From: Hormiphora californensis
Lineage: Eukaryota; Ctenophora; Tentaculata; Cydippida; Pleurobrachiidae
Length of the DNA stretch: 64,000 nt
Reading direction: 5' to 3'
Assembly: GCA_020137815.1 (NCBI GenBank)
Contig: CM035361.1
Location: 4,294,553-4,358,552, forward strand
This document shows positions 12,600 to 22,966 of the stretch, one piece after another (positions within the stretch are counted from its first letter, which is position 1; every line of letters starts with the position of its first letter). The notes beneath the pieces are model-generated. The model was not told the DNA's origin. It was given only the letters and a program-made list of their open reading frames with translations, and ran no database searches. The translations under genes and the position numbers were made by a program.

Positions 12600-13555
12600 A
12601 GTGACAATGTCACTGACATGTGAAACGGTAGGGCAGCGAAACACAGCATTATGAATACATAATGCAATAATTCTTGTTCTCGGCAGATTTTTCCATTTTG
12701 TTGGACCGGCAATGGATAACCCTTTTTCAGTGTTTCTGTGTCGCACCTTCAAGTCTCCATGAATCTTCTCTTCCAGTAGAGTCTTATCGTGATTTGCCCG
12801 AAGGTTGACAGATTTCTGCCTACGTTTTTGGATCTCATTGGTAAGGTAATCTGGTGCACCCCCATGAACAACTTGGTGCATGACTTGTAGGCAGACTTTA
12901 AAATGTATCCTAGTTGTCACTGGCAAAAAGTGGAGCCAACGTCTGAGAGTCGTTAGGGGGGAGACACACTGAGGTTGGTCGCGCGCGTTCAACTCTCAAC
13001 CGCGTGAAACACACTGAAGTTTCGCGGTTTGAAGTTTCGCGGAAAAGTTCGAAGTTTCGCGAAACCCCATTTTCGGCTGAGAAATCATTTGTAAGGTGCT
13101 AACTTATTTACTGGTACATCTCTCGAGGTGTCCTTTGTCCATACCGAGTCAATTTCACCGTTTTTAAAATTTTTGGTGAATTGGGACAACTGTGACCGGA
13201 TTAGCCAAAAGTTTCAAAAACGGTGAAATTGACTCGGTATGGATAAAGGACACCTCGAGAAATGTACCGGTAAGTAAGTTAGCATCTTACAAATGATTTC
13301 TCAGCCGAAAATTGGTTTTCGCGAAACTTCGAACTTCGAACTTCAGTGTGAGTCGCGAGGTTGAGATTTGAACGAGCGCGCTCAACTTCAGTGTGTCTCC
13401 CCCCTTACTCCTCTTCTCCCTTTCCATCCGAAAATATACCTTGCTGCTGAGTTTTGAATTTTCTGCAGCCTTTACTTGACACAAACACGATTGTCATTAT
13501 TCCAAAAAGTTAATTTAAACAAAATGAAGATCTCTGCATTCAACTTCAAGTAAAA
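12600..13555 (-). pseudogene. LINE C-terminal fragment A, split by a MITE
   Basis: Minus-strand sequence encodes the conserved C-terminal block found after the reverse transcriptase in Jockey/CR1-type LINEs. It begins NSAARYIFGWKGRRG (before the MITE), then VTTLRRWLHFLPVTTRIHF, FKVCLQVMHQVVHGGAPDYL and later GPTKWKNLPRTRI. The 449-bp Harbinger-like MITE at 12956-13404 separates the two halves. The same fragment without the MITE lies in opposite orientation at 15421-15890. The reverse-transcriptase domain is absent. Confidence 0.75.
12956..13404. mobile_element. Harbinger-like foldback MITE, TTA duplication, empty site known
   Basis: Ends GGGGGGAGACACACTGA and its complement, arms about 190 bp. 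It is flanked by TTA at 12953-12955 and 13405-13407. The homologous LINE fragment at about 15575-15600 reads GAGGAGTAACGACTCTCAG without insertion, so the element entered at TTA and duplicated it. A TWA duplication and a G-run terminus indicate the PIF/Harbinger group. Confidence 0.9.
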
Positions 13556-13574
13556 CCCAAACTATGAGGCCCTG

Positions 13575-13965
13575 CTGTGTTAACCTCTTTCGGCAATGTG
13601 TTCCATAGCCGAGCGGCCCTTACAGCAAATGAGTGGAAGTATTTTGTTGTGAATGACTTCTGTGCTCCACTGTAAGGGTCAGCACACACCAAAGTTAAAA
13701 TTAAAATTAAAATTTGACGTTTTTGGTCGTAAGTCTGCCATTTCTTGACAAAATTGCTTCATTTATGGCTTGTTGGAAAGAGGGCATCGAGCTTGTTCTG
13801 TAGAGCTCGAGAAACTGAAAATCGGTGCAAAGTGCGCGGCGATAAGGCGCATAATGTGTGCGTTAAAATCTCTAAAATTTTAACGCACACATTTTGCACT
13901 GTAACGCCGCACAATTTGTGCGGATTTCGAGTTTCTTGGGCTGTTTCTTCAAATTTTGGCTGCTT
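13575..13965. repeat. Partial duplicate of LINE B tail plus foldback left part
   Basis: 13575-13790 repeats 14175-14380 almost exactly: the LINE tail, then GGGTCAGCACACACCAAAG and the arm. Past about 13790 the interior of the foldback runs in the opposite orientation relative to the copy at 14279-14677, and the right terminus is missing. Confidence 0.7.
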
Positions 13966-14033
13966 TTTCTTGATAAACTTGATAAACTTGATAAATAAAC
14001 TTCATTACAGAATCGTAAACGGTGTCAGTCTTT

Positions 14034-14287
14034 TCAGCATCCCCCTTTAGCTCGAACCTCCAAAACCCAGTCCATGATAGAATTGTTGTTCCGGGTAGAA
14101 TAACCCTTCACAGGTGGATTGTTAGGGAAGTGGTCCAGCCAACGGCCCTGCAGGATCTTGAACGTATCTAAGGTCGCTGCTGTGTTAACCTCTTTCGGCA
14201 ATGTGTTCCATAGCCGAGCGGCCCTTACAGCAAATGAGTGGAAGTATTTTGTTGTGAATGACTTCTGTGCTCCACTGTAAGGGTCAG
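14034..14287 (-). pseudogene. LINE B C-terminal end
   Basis: Minus strand reads KSFTTKYFHSFAVRAARLWN, then LPKEVNTAATLDTFK and ends with SIMDWVLEV before a stop. This is the classic tail after the LINE reverse transcriptase (R/F-F..R....WN.LP...V.A.....FK). It continues the reading of 14680-15251 across the inserted foldback, but about 100 residues normally between the two blocks are missing. Confidence 0.8.
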
Positions 14288-14677
14288 CACACACCAAAGT
14301 TAAAATTAAAATTAAAATTTGACGTTTTTGGTCGTAACTCTGCCATTTCTTGACAAAATTGCTTCATTTAGGGCTTGTTGGAAAGAGGGCATCGAGCCCG
14401 ATCTAAACAGCCCAAGAAACTCGAAATCCGCACAAATTGCGCGGCGTTACAGTGCAAAATGTGTGCGTTAAAATTTTAGAGATTTTAACGCACACATTAT
14501 GCGCCTTATCGCTGCGCACTTTGCACCGATTTTCAGTTTCTCGAGCTCTACAGAACAAGCTCGATGCCCTCTTTCCAACAAGCCATAAATGAAGCAATTT
14601 TGTCAAGAAATGACAGAGTTATGACCAAAAACGTCAAATTTTAATTTTAATTTTAACTTTGGTGTGTGCTGACCCTT
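14279..14677. mobile_element. Foldback element inserted in LINE B
   Basis: Terminal inverted repeats AAGGGTCAGCACACACCAAA; arms of about 190 bp around the hairpin GTGTGCGTTAAAATTTTAGA. It splits a LINE reverse transcriptase from its tail. No clean target duplication is visible, since LINE sequence seems to have been lost at the site. Arm content (TAACTCTGCCATTTCTTGAC) resembles the 9-bp-TSD foldbacks at 11904 and 63534. Confidence 0.8.
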
Positions 14678-14679
14678 GT

Positions 14680-15251
14680 GCCATGTCTTCGATCCGTCGT
14701 GTAAACTGTCTCTGGATGCTTTCCAGAGCCTGAATGTCACCAATCTTGTAGGGCGACCACAGAGGTGAGCAGTATTCTACTTTGCACCTTATAAGTGACT
14801 TGTAGAGTGTCAGCATAGTGGTTACTGACCTATCTTTAAAAGCTCTCAGTGCCCAGGCGGCCATCCGTCGTGCTTCTGATGAAATCCTCATTACATGGTC
14901 TGTCCAGGAGCCATTGTTTGAGAGAGTGGTGCCAAGGTCTTTCACTGTAGCTCTTGGCTGTATTTGGTTATCACCTGGAGTCACGTATAAGCTTAACTCA
15001 TGAGTGAAAGGGAGTTCTCTGAGAAGGGACGTTCTGTTTAGAGTGTAGTGGATGACCTCGAACTTGTCCTCATGGAGTGTCATACAATTGGCTGCAGACC
15101 ACTCCACCACACGCTGAAGATCCTCTTGCATTTCTGCTCCTGATTCTTCCGAGTCGACGCTCTTTTGGAGCTTGGTGTCATCCGCAAAGGTTCTGATTTT
15201 GTTGTGGATCACTTCGGAAAATTTTTTAAACGCAGCCCTTAATTCGTTCAC
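14680..15251 (-). pseudogene. LINE B reverse transcriptase, C-terminal half
   Basis: Minus-strand ORF of a non-LTR retrotransposon reverse transcriptase. The catalytic FADD motif (IRTFADDTKLQKSV) is followed by CMTLHEDKFEVIHY (thumb entry), VKDLGTTLSNNGSWTDHV and LYKSLIRCKVEYCSPLWSPY, then IQRQFTRRIEDM. The fingers, motif A and the endonuclease are missing upstream, and the downstream side is cut by the foldback at 14279-14677. A dead fragment. Confidence 0.9.
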
Positions 15252-15420
15252 AAACTTAACTGTAAATGTTGTGAAATGGTTTTGGGACTCCTACATGCGT
15301 ATAAGCCAATGACTTAAGTAAAGCCCAGACAAAAATGACCGACCTACAATTTAAAGTCCGATAACTGATGGGTTACAGACTATATCGACCGTCGATAAAA
15401 AATATCTCAAGGAGGGACGA

Positions 15421-15890
15421 GGGCCTCATAGTTTGGGTTTTACTTGAAGTTGAATGCAGAGAATCTTCATTTTGTTTAAATTAACTTTTTGGAATAATGA
15501 CAATCGTGTTTGTGTCAAGTAAAGGCTGCAGAAAATTACAAAACTCAGCAGCAAGGTATATTTTCGGATGGAAAGGGAGAAGAGGAGTAACGACTCTCAG
15601 ACGTTGGCTCCACTTTTTGCCAGTGACAACTAGGATACATTTCAAAGTCTGTCCTATAAGTCATACACCAAGTTGTTCATGGGAGTGCACCAGATTATCC
15701 TTACCAATGAGATCCAAAAACGTAGGCAGAAATCTGTCAATCTTCGGGCAAATCACGATAAGACTCTACTGGAAGAGAAGATTCATGGAGACTTGAAGTT
15801 GCGACACAGAAACACTGAAAGAGGGTTATTCATTGCTGGTCCAACAAAATGGAAAAATCTGCCGAGAACAAGAATAATTGCGATATGGTG
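15421..15890 (+). pseudogene. LINE C-terminal fragment A, inverted copy without MITE
   Basis: Plus-strand counterpart of 12600-13555: NSAARYIFGWKGRRGVTTL runs through WLHFLPVTTRIHFKVC uninterrupted, then QKRRQKSVNLRANHDKTLL in another frame after an indel. Together with 12600-13555 it forms a long inverted repeat enclosing the LINE B pieces. Its intact TTA site proves the MITE insertion. Confidence 0.75.
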
Positions 15891-16077
15891 TTATATTGCC
15901 TGGTTTCCCCGCCAAGCATGTGATCTGGCATGTACCAGTTGCCACACCTGCTTCTAATTGGGCACTGATACGTGAGCCGGTATAGCTAATAGCTTTCTGA
16001 TTAGACTCCATTGCTATGTGCTATCCCTATTCCATATTTCGGTTCACTAGTCACTGTGTTATGTGTAATTATCTTTG

Positions 16078-16170
16078 AATTATAATTTGGTGATGAGATC
16101 GCGGGCTTCGTTGCCGCGCTTCGCGCAGCCTGTGTAGGGGTGGCCGCGTCACCAAAATTATAATATGTTT
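16078..16170. repeat. Short inverted repeat
   Basis: ATTATAATTTGGTGA...TCACCAAAATTATAAT around a GC-rich core (GCCGCGCTTCGCGC). Likely a small MITE immediately upstream of the Crypton relic. Confidence 0.55.
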
Positions 16171-16248
16171 ATTTGTTTTGTTGTGATTTGTCAGATTTTC
16201 AGTTTCTAATTCAAACCCAACTTTTCCACTAGTGTAATAGTTTCACCA

Positions 16249-17318
16249 TGCCTCCTGTAAGGAACCGCTCCTCTCCGTTTACCTTCCTTCCGCTGAGGAA
16301 ATGGACAATTTTGTAAACTCTACTGTTTCTCAGAGCACCGTTAAAAATGGCCGTTGGGCTAAAAGACGATTTGATCTGTACTGCCAGGATTTGTTTCTGA
16401 CTTTAGTATTGAATCCTCCACATCTGCACAACTGGTTACATTACTGAAGGGATTTTTCCAGACCCTGAAAAAACCTGACGGATCCGACTATGAGTTATCC
16501 TCGGTGTACAGTTAATACTTTGGCCTCAAGAGGCATTTAGCAGAGTGTCACACAGTGTTTTCTCCCGAACAAGACCGTGAAGTCCGGCTACATATCCAAT
16601 CACTGTGCAAAACACTCAGGAGAAAGGGAATGGGGACACAACCCAATAAAGCGAGCCCTATCACCGCTGAAGAATTCCAGTTGCTGTTTACAGACGTCGC
16701 AGGGGGACACTCTCCCGCGCCTTGAGAAATGCAGTAGTGCTGTTTGCTATTTGCTTGGGGAGGCGAGCAAGGGGGGAACTCAGGGCCACATGTATAGGGG
16801 ATTTTTCGATTGAATTTATAGACGGTTATCAGTATTTGACCTTATCAAAAGATCGAGTATCTAAAATGAGGCAGGGATTAGAACCTCGTGACGTTCGACA
16901 TGGGATAAGCAAGCTAGCCGCTACCGGCGGTGAGGATTGCCCGGTCACTTTGTTTATACTCTACAGATCAAAGAGGCCAGATTCTACACCGGACAGTCCA
17001 CTCATTGTCATGACTGAACGTGCACTGAAACAACCTGACCCCCGGAATGTCGAAGAATCGACGGAAAACTGGTACACGGAGCATCCGATAGGGTCGAACC
17101 TCATATCCGCGATGGTGAAGGAGATGGTGCTGACTGCAGGAATAGACGTGACGGGGAGAAATATCTCCAACACATCCATCCGGAAAATGCTAGTTACGAC
17201 GCTTCCCGGTGGAGTATTGTCTGCACCACCCGCACAGTCGTGTTCCTCTCACTCTGCAACCATGGCTTACACTGGCGGCCGTTCCTCTTCCTCACTTCAG
17301 CACTATGACCCGGTATGA
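16249..17318 (+). pseudogene. Crypton-type tyrosine recombinase (DUF3504-like), decayed
   Basis: Blocks of a Crypton/KIAA1958-ZMYM-type recombinase are readable in three frames. An N-terminal block (NFVNSTVSQSTVKNG) follows an ATG at 16249 after a frameshift. A middle block reads TAEEFQLLFTDV. The last 190 residues are open to the stop at 17316: RGELRATCIGDF, DCPVTLFILYRSKRPDS, NWYTEHPIGSNLISAMVKEM, NTSIRKM and a final SSSSLQHYDPV. The catalytic Arg (LR), the second Arg (SIRK) and the Tyr (LQHY) are present. The His before SIRK and the His in the usual G-H pair are replaced (T and G). Frameshifts and stops near 16300, 16450 and 16720 show it is dead. Confidence 0.75.
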
Positions 17319-17564
17319 GAGGGGGCTCGATTCTCCATTAAATTCTTAAATCCACAGTGCATACACAATGTGTTATTACACATTCTACACTACACAGGGA
17401 ATGTGCAGTGCACATTGTGCACTGTGCAGTGCTTATGTTTCATAATGGTGTACTTCCCTGGCATTTGCTTCTAATAGCTTCTACTCGACTAAAACTGACG
17501 GTGGTAGATATTATTATGGGGGATCACCCCAACTGTACCAGACATCCATGACCCTAATCAGAAC

Positions 17565-17645
17565 CGACCGAATCAGGAATACTGGTCCCTGATGCTGATA
17601 CAGTCACGTGACCTAATAGCGAGCTCTATTGTTTACGTTCGGTCG
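17565..17645 (+). repeat. Dispersed repeat R3, copy 1
   Basis: AACCGACCGAATCAGGAA...TACTGGTCCCTGAT...GTCACGTGACCTAA. Also at 40081-40200 (inverted) and 53476-53560. It contains the CACGTGAC motif and is about 85-110 bp. It lies in introns of the VWA gene at the other two sites. Confidence 0.7.
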
Positions 17646-17736
17646 TTCTGCCCTAAATGCCCCTAAGTGTCACATGGGAAAAACACCCCCTACCCCCTTT
17701 GATTTTGACAGTTAGGGTCCTCCTCTAACTGTCTCA

Positions 17737-18051
17737 GGCGGGAGACACACTGACATTGGGCACGCTCGTTCGAAGTTTTGCGAAAAAGTTCAAAGTTTCA
17801 CGAAAATCGATTTTCGACTAAGAAATAATTTGTAAGAGGCTAACTTATTTATTGGTACATCTTCGAAGTGTCCTTTATCCATACTGAGTCAATTTCACCG
17901 TTTTTGAAATATTTTGGCTAATCCGGCGCACCGCAAATTCACCAAAAATATTAAAATTCACCAAAAATATTAAAAACGAACTTCGAACTTCAGTGTGTGT
18001 CGCGAGGTTGATATTTGAACGAGCAGGCTCAACTTCAGTGTGTCTCCCCCC
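17737..18051. mobile_element. Harbinger-like MITE, TCA duplication
   Basis: Ends GGCGGGAGACACACTGAC and ...GTGTGTCTCCCCCC, internally homologous to 12956-13404 but shorter. It is flanked by TCA at 17734-17736 and 18052-18054. The host sequence is a repeat-like stretch with GACAGTTAGG/CCTAACTGTC hairpins (17640-18450). Confidence 0.8.
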
Positions 18052-18527
18052 TCACAGCCCAAATTTTGGGACCCATCCCCCCTATTTTCCGAAAAATCCC
18101 ACTTTTTTGACGTTTTGGGCAACATCTATTATTATCTGCCACAGACACCCAAAAGTTGGGACCCATACCTATTTTTCCAGAAAATTTCAAATTTTGACAG
18201 TTAGATGTCCTCTTCTGAATGTCTCCTTACCCCAATTTTTGGACCCACCCCAAATATAGTGCACGCAGGACCTGTCAGTGTGATGACTGACCAAAATCAC
18301 GCAAAAATTAGTCACCGTGGCGCCTTCAGGACCCAAAATTCCAAAATCTTAACTGTCCGGGTCCCTTTGGGGCCCCTACACCCCCATAATTTTGACAGTT
18401 AGGAGAAATCCCTAACTGTCTGGGTCCCAGATTCGGGACCCACCAACCCTAACCATCATGAATGTCTGATACAGTTGGGTTGACCCCCCCCCCCCAAATA
18501 TTTACCTCTAGAGTGTTTTATTCTCAG

Positions 18528-19012
18528 GAAGACATAGGAAAAGTACTACAGTTGGTCCGAAAGGTCGTGACGTCCAATGAGAAAATGGAACAGGATATGA
18601 GAGAGGTCATTGGGTACCTTAGGGACGCTCGTGAACAGATTGATGATTTGCAAAAGCAAAACGAGGTGCTTACGCGTAAAGTGGATGGTAAGAAATTAGT
18701 TCACGGGATAATTGGTTTGATAACAGTTAACAGTGTTGAAGATTAATCTCAAGTCGAGCAACTACCCTACCCCTCATCTACTCCATCTCTCAGCAACCCT
18801 ACCCCTCATCTACTCCATCTCTCAGCAACCCTACCCCTCATCTACTCCATCTCTCATTTACCCTACCCCTCATCTACTCCATCTCTCATTTACCCTACCC
18901 CTCAATTACCAACAATTCATTTTCCTCAGCTCTATCGACAGATGGCCTTTTCGCGGGAGCTGTACTCCAACCAGTGAAGGCTGAACCAAACGGAGATGAT
19001 GACCATTCGTAA
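18528..19012 (+). CDS. Coiled-coil protein, last two exons (partial)
   Basis: Exon 18528-18687 follows the acceptor TTTTATTCTCAG and ends at G|GTAAG. It encodes EDIGKVLQLVRKVVTSNEKM and IDDLQKQNEVLTRKVDG, a charged heptad-like coiled coil. It joins in phase 1 to exon 18930-19012 (acceptor TTTTCCTCAG), which ends PVKAEPNGDDDHS and a TAA. The 242-bp intron contains a tandem repeat of about 32 bp. Upstream exons were not found; the Crypton relic lies just 5', so the first exon may sit elsewhere or be absent. No family recognised. Confidence 0.5.
18750..18907 (+). repeat. ~32-bp tandem repeat in intron, five units
   Basis: Units CTACCCCTCATCTACTCCAT plus CTCTCAG or CTCATTTAC. They are pyrimidine-rich, and three end in CTCTCAG, so they resemble 3' splice sites on the sense strand of the surrounding exon pair. 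Confidence 0.85.
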
Positions 19013-19065
19013 AGAGTTACAGGACACAACTGCACTCACCATGAGTTTCACCGGTATGTACATTT

Positions 19066-19102
<37 letters not shown>

Positions 19103-19222
19103 GCAGAGAGGCAGGGAAAAAGATAGAAACAGATTCCTCGATTTGCGATCGATACGATCGCCCCAGTTTTACTATAAGTACATACATTCAATTACTCACA
19201 CATAACCACATTCAGTGTCGGG

Positions 19223-19468
19223 ATGAAGAGAAAGTTTGGAGAGGATGTCTCAAAGAAGAGGCTTTTCCGCGATCCTATCGGTACCTCACCAAGACAGCGA
19301 GGATTGGACACAGTCAAGTGCCTGATAATGGCTTTTTTGAGCGGCCACACGCTTCTCTATATGAAGCAGTTTGGAGCAGAGAGAGAGAGTATGAGGTCTA
19401 TCGATGAGTATGAAGTTGCGCTTGCCACCGAAAGTGCTCAACCGAGTATGAGCTCTATCGATAGGTAG
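19223..19468 (+). CDS. Hypothetical small ORF, 81 aa
   Basis: ATG at 19223, basic start MKRKFGEDVSKKRLFRD, stop at 19466-19468. It follows an acceptor-like CCACATTCAG at 19216. Another frame through the same bases (EEKVWRGCLKEEAFPRSYRY) is equally protein-like, so the coding frame is not established. Acidic/basic coding-like sequence also lies at 19575-19720. Nothing recognised. Confidence 0.25.
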   Translation: MKRKFGEDVSKKRLFRDPIGTSPRQRGLDTVKCLIMAFLSGHTLLYMKQFGAERESMRSIDEYEVALATESAQPSMSSIDR

Positions 19469-20393
19469 CTATCCTGGGTAAATCAGCACGGCTGAAAGAT
19501 TCAGAGACTTTCCGTTCAGTGTATGTGGCTCCTGATAAAACTTTAGAGGAGAGAGGAGAACACTAGCTGCTAACTTGAGAGAGAGGAGAGAATCAGAGCC
19601 AGAGAAAGTTTGGGCTATTCGACAGGGGTCGGTTTTGGAAACTGATAACACTGAGAGTGATTCTGATGTGTCAGAGGTCAGAGTTGAGAGAGAGAGAGTG
19701 AGAAATTCGATATTCTTCATTCTTCTGCCTATTTATATGTATTCACACTCCATTTATATGTATTCACACTCCATATTCCACAATTCACATCCTTTTGATT
19801 TTGAAATCGAAAGGGGGAGAAAGTATTTTGAGAATTTGAGAGTTCATCTAAATTAACTTGTTTAAAAAAGTAAAATACTGAGTTTAAATGTTTCAGTTTT
19901 ACAAATGTTCACATTTGATTGGAAGAAAAGGATTAACAGAAAATGGCCCATCGCCCAGACTTACATAGAACACCAGGGATCGTTATTCGTTATGTACATC
20001 CTAGCGGGATGCATAACCATCGTACTAAAAAACTAATACTAGACTACTAGGCGTGTCCAGGGTGTGTAATGTGTATACTGCGTAAATATATAATTGTGTA
20101 TTGTACAATTTTGACCGATGATATAAGTTTTCATAATGCAACGTTTCCGGTGCTCTAACACAATTAGAGCACCGGTTACAATGCATTATGTCAAATTAGA
20201 GCACTGTGAAGCTTTTAGACCACCACAAGACACTTTCTAGTCACACACACACAGTGTAAACATTACCAATCACTACACACGCCCTTATCTTTTCTTTCTC
20301 TCTGCAACTTTAGGTCACGTGATGGTCACATGATGGCAGCACCTCAATGAGCGTCCTGCATCTGCTTTCCCTCTCTGCCGATTCTCTCTTTCC

Positions 20394-20616
<223 letters not shown>

Positions 20617-20854
20617 CAATCTTTGGCAGGTGCACAGTTGCTCGACAGTCTATTTCTGGCTGCTATTTCTGGCTGCTATTTCTGGCTGCTATTTCTGGCT
20701 GCTAGACCTATTTCTGGCTGCTAGACCTATTTCTGGCTGCAAGCAGCCAGAAATAGGGTCTAGCAGCCAGAAATACCAGCCAGAAATAGATTTTAGCAGC
20801 CAGAAATAGATCGTGATCAGAGTTCCCCGCCAATTTTCTTGCCATAAACAGTGT

Positions 20855-21211
20855 TTATGGCGGAGGAGACGGTGGAGGCGGAGTACAGGCTGGATGTTGA
20901 GGTAGGAAAGGAGCCGGAGACAGGGGAGGTGGCGGAGGTGGTAGGTATTCAGGGACTGGAGGGAAAGGGACAGGCGGAACCGCTAAGAGTTCATCGTCAG
21001 GTATAGGAGTAGTAGATGCTGGCTGGTGAGAGCGCTGGTCCAGATCGTGTATGGTGTAGTCCTCAGTCGGGCGCTGCTGCTGGTCCTGCTGCTGGACGTG
21101 TTGGCGAGGAAGATGGTGGTCGCATAGGAACTGGTCCACTATGATCCTCTCGATGTGCGTATTCGGGTCCAGGTTTACGGTCCTCGATACCTCCCGGCCC
21201 GGCAGGCACAC
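20855..21211 (-). CDS. Gag-like fragment, left mirror copy
   Basis: Encodes the same protein as 21638-21985 on the other strand: CLPGREVSRTVNLDPNTHIE, then RIIVDQFLCDHHLPRQH, a Gln-rich patch, and a Pro-rich end (VPPVPFPPVPEYLPPPPP). The LDP.TH.E.II.DQFL pattern resembles the capsid C-terminal/SCAN-like region of Gag proteins. No ATG is seen at the 5' side (the listed start is GTG; the frame opens about 100 bases earlier). Probably a captured Gag piece, not a free gene. Confidence 0.35.
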   Translation of the reverse strand: MCLPGREVSRTVNLDPNTHIERIIVDQFLCDHHLPRQHVQQQDQQQRPTEDYTIHDLDQRSHQPASTTPIPDDELLAVPPVPFPPVPEYLPPPPPPLSPAPFLPQHPACTPPPPSPPP

Positions 21212-21637
21212 AGGTCGAAACGCCGCAGGATCCGGAGCGGAGATGTGGGCCTGTTTAGAGGGCAGGCCTGAAGCTGGTGTCTTCCCTCCATAAGGGGATT
21301 CCGAATCACTTCACCGATTCGTCTCCCGTATCCCATACCTAATTAGTTGCAGATACCGAATCACTTCACCGATTCGTCTCCCGTATCCCATACCCAATTA
21401 GCTGCAGATACCGAATCACTTCACCGATTCGTCTCCTGTATCCCATACCCAATTAGCTGCAGATACGGGAGACGAATCGGTGAAGTGATTCGGTATCTGC
21501 AACTAATTAGGTATGGGATACGGGAGACGAATCGGTGAAGTGATTCGGAATCCCCTTATGGAGGGAAGACACCAGCTTCAGGTCTGCCCTCTAAACAGGC
21601 CCACATCTCCGCTCTGGATCCTGCGGCGTTTCGACCT

Positions 21638-21985
21638 GTGTGCCTGCCGGGCCGGGAGGTATCGAGGACCGTAAACCTGGACCCGAATACGCACATCGAG
21701 AGGATCATAGTGGACCAGTTCCTATGCGACCACCATCTTCCTCGCCAACACGTCCAGCAGCAGGACCAGCAGCAGCGCCCGACTGAGGACTACACCATAC
21801 ACGATCTGGACCAGCGCTCTCACCAGCCAGCATCTACTACTCCTATACCTGACGATGAACTCTTAGCGGTTCCGCCTGTCCCTTTCCCTCCAGTCCCTGA
21901 ATACCTACCACCTCCGCCACCTCCCCTGTCTCCGGCTCCTTTCCTACCTCAACATCCAGCCTGTACTCCGCCTCCTCCGCCATAA
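21638..21985 (+). CDS. Gag-like fragment, right mirror copy
   Basis: Mirror of 20855-21211, near-identical at the protein level up to a slightly shorter proline-rich end and a TAA. The frame is open from about 21536 (SPYGGKTPASGLPSKQAHIS precedes it) with no ATG. Preservation of the reading frame in both arms may reflect gene conversion, not selection. Confidence 0.35.
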   Translation: MCLPGREVSRTVNLDPNTHIERIIVDQFLCDHHLPRQHVQQQDQQQRPTEDYTIHDLDQRSHQPASTTPIPDDELLAVPPVPFPPVPEYLPPPPPPLSPAPFLPQHPACTPPPPP

Positions 21986-22208
21986 ACACTGTTTATGGCA
22001 AGACAATTGGCGGGGAACTCTGATCACGATCTGTTTCTGGCTGCTAAAATCTATTTCTGGCTGCTAGACCCTATTTCTGGCTGCTTGCAGCCAGAAATAG
22101 ATTTAGCAGCCAGAAATAGGTCTAGCAGCCAGAAATAGGTCTAGCAGCCAGAAATAGCAGCCAGAAATAGCAGCCAGAAATAGACTGTCGAGCAACTGTG
22201 TACCTGCC

Positions 22209-22830
22209 CAATCTTTATCTCGTTCACTCAGTTTGTTTCCAAAATCAATAATCCAATAAAATTAGATAGCTGCTTTTTGCATGCTCTATTACACAACAAT
22301 AATGTTAATTAAAGATTCTTTTACTTTTAGGCCTCGCAGGCTCGGCCCAAAAGTACAACTACAGAGCTCGCAGGCTCGCTCAGTAGTTACACTTGGCGTG
22401 CCTTGCAGGCTCAGCAGCTAAGTAAAAGAATCTACCTCGACCTATGATCGGTCTCGGTTTATTATTGTTGTATTTAGAGCACTTGGCCTTCGGCCTCGTG
22501 CACTAAATAGCATTAGATGACTGGTTAAAATGTTCTATTACTTTTTAGTGCACGAGGCCGAAGGCTGAGTGTTCTAAATACAACAATAATGAACCGAGAC
22601 CGACAGGTCGAGGTAGATCCTTTTACTTAGCTGCCGAGCCTGCGAGGCACGCTAAGTGTAACTACTGAGCGAGCCTGCGAGCTCTGTAGTTGTACTTTTG
22701 GGCCGAGCCTGCGAGGCCTAAAAGTGAAAGAATCTTTAACATTATTGTTGTGTAATAGAGCATGTAAAAGCAGTCATCTAATTCTATTAGATGATTTTGG
22801 AAGCAAACTGAGTGAACGAGATAAAGATTG
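22209..22830. mobile_element. Foldback element nested in the right palindrome arm
   Basis: Ends CAATCTTTATCTCGTTCACT and its complement. The arms carry GCCTGCGAGG-type repeats and CTCGTGCACTAAA around a short loop near 22520. The left arm of the giant palindrome lacks it (position near 20630), which gives an empty site: ...CCTGCCAAAGATTGAG... The terminal bases overlap the target, so the duplication length is unclear. Confidence 0.75.
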
Positions 22831-22837
22831 AGCGTGT

Positions 22838-22966
<129 letters not shown>

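Noticed and set aside
18990-19060. ORF MTIRKELQDTTALTMSFTG before a GTATGT
   Set aside because: Donor-like end, but no acceptor and no in-frame continuation to the next acceptor at 19216; kept only as a possibility in the 19223 entry.
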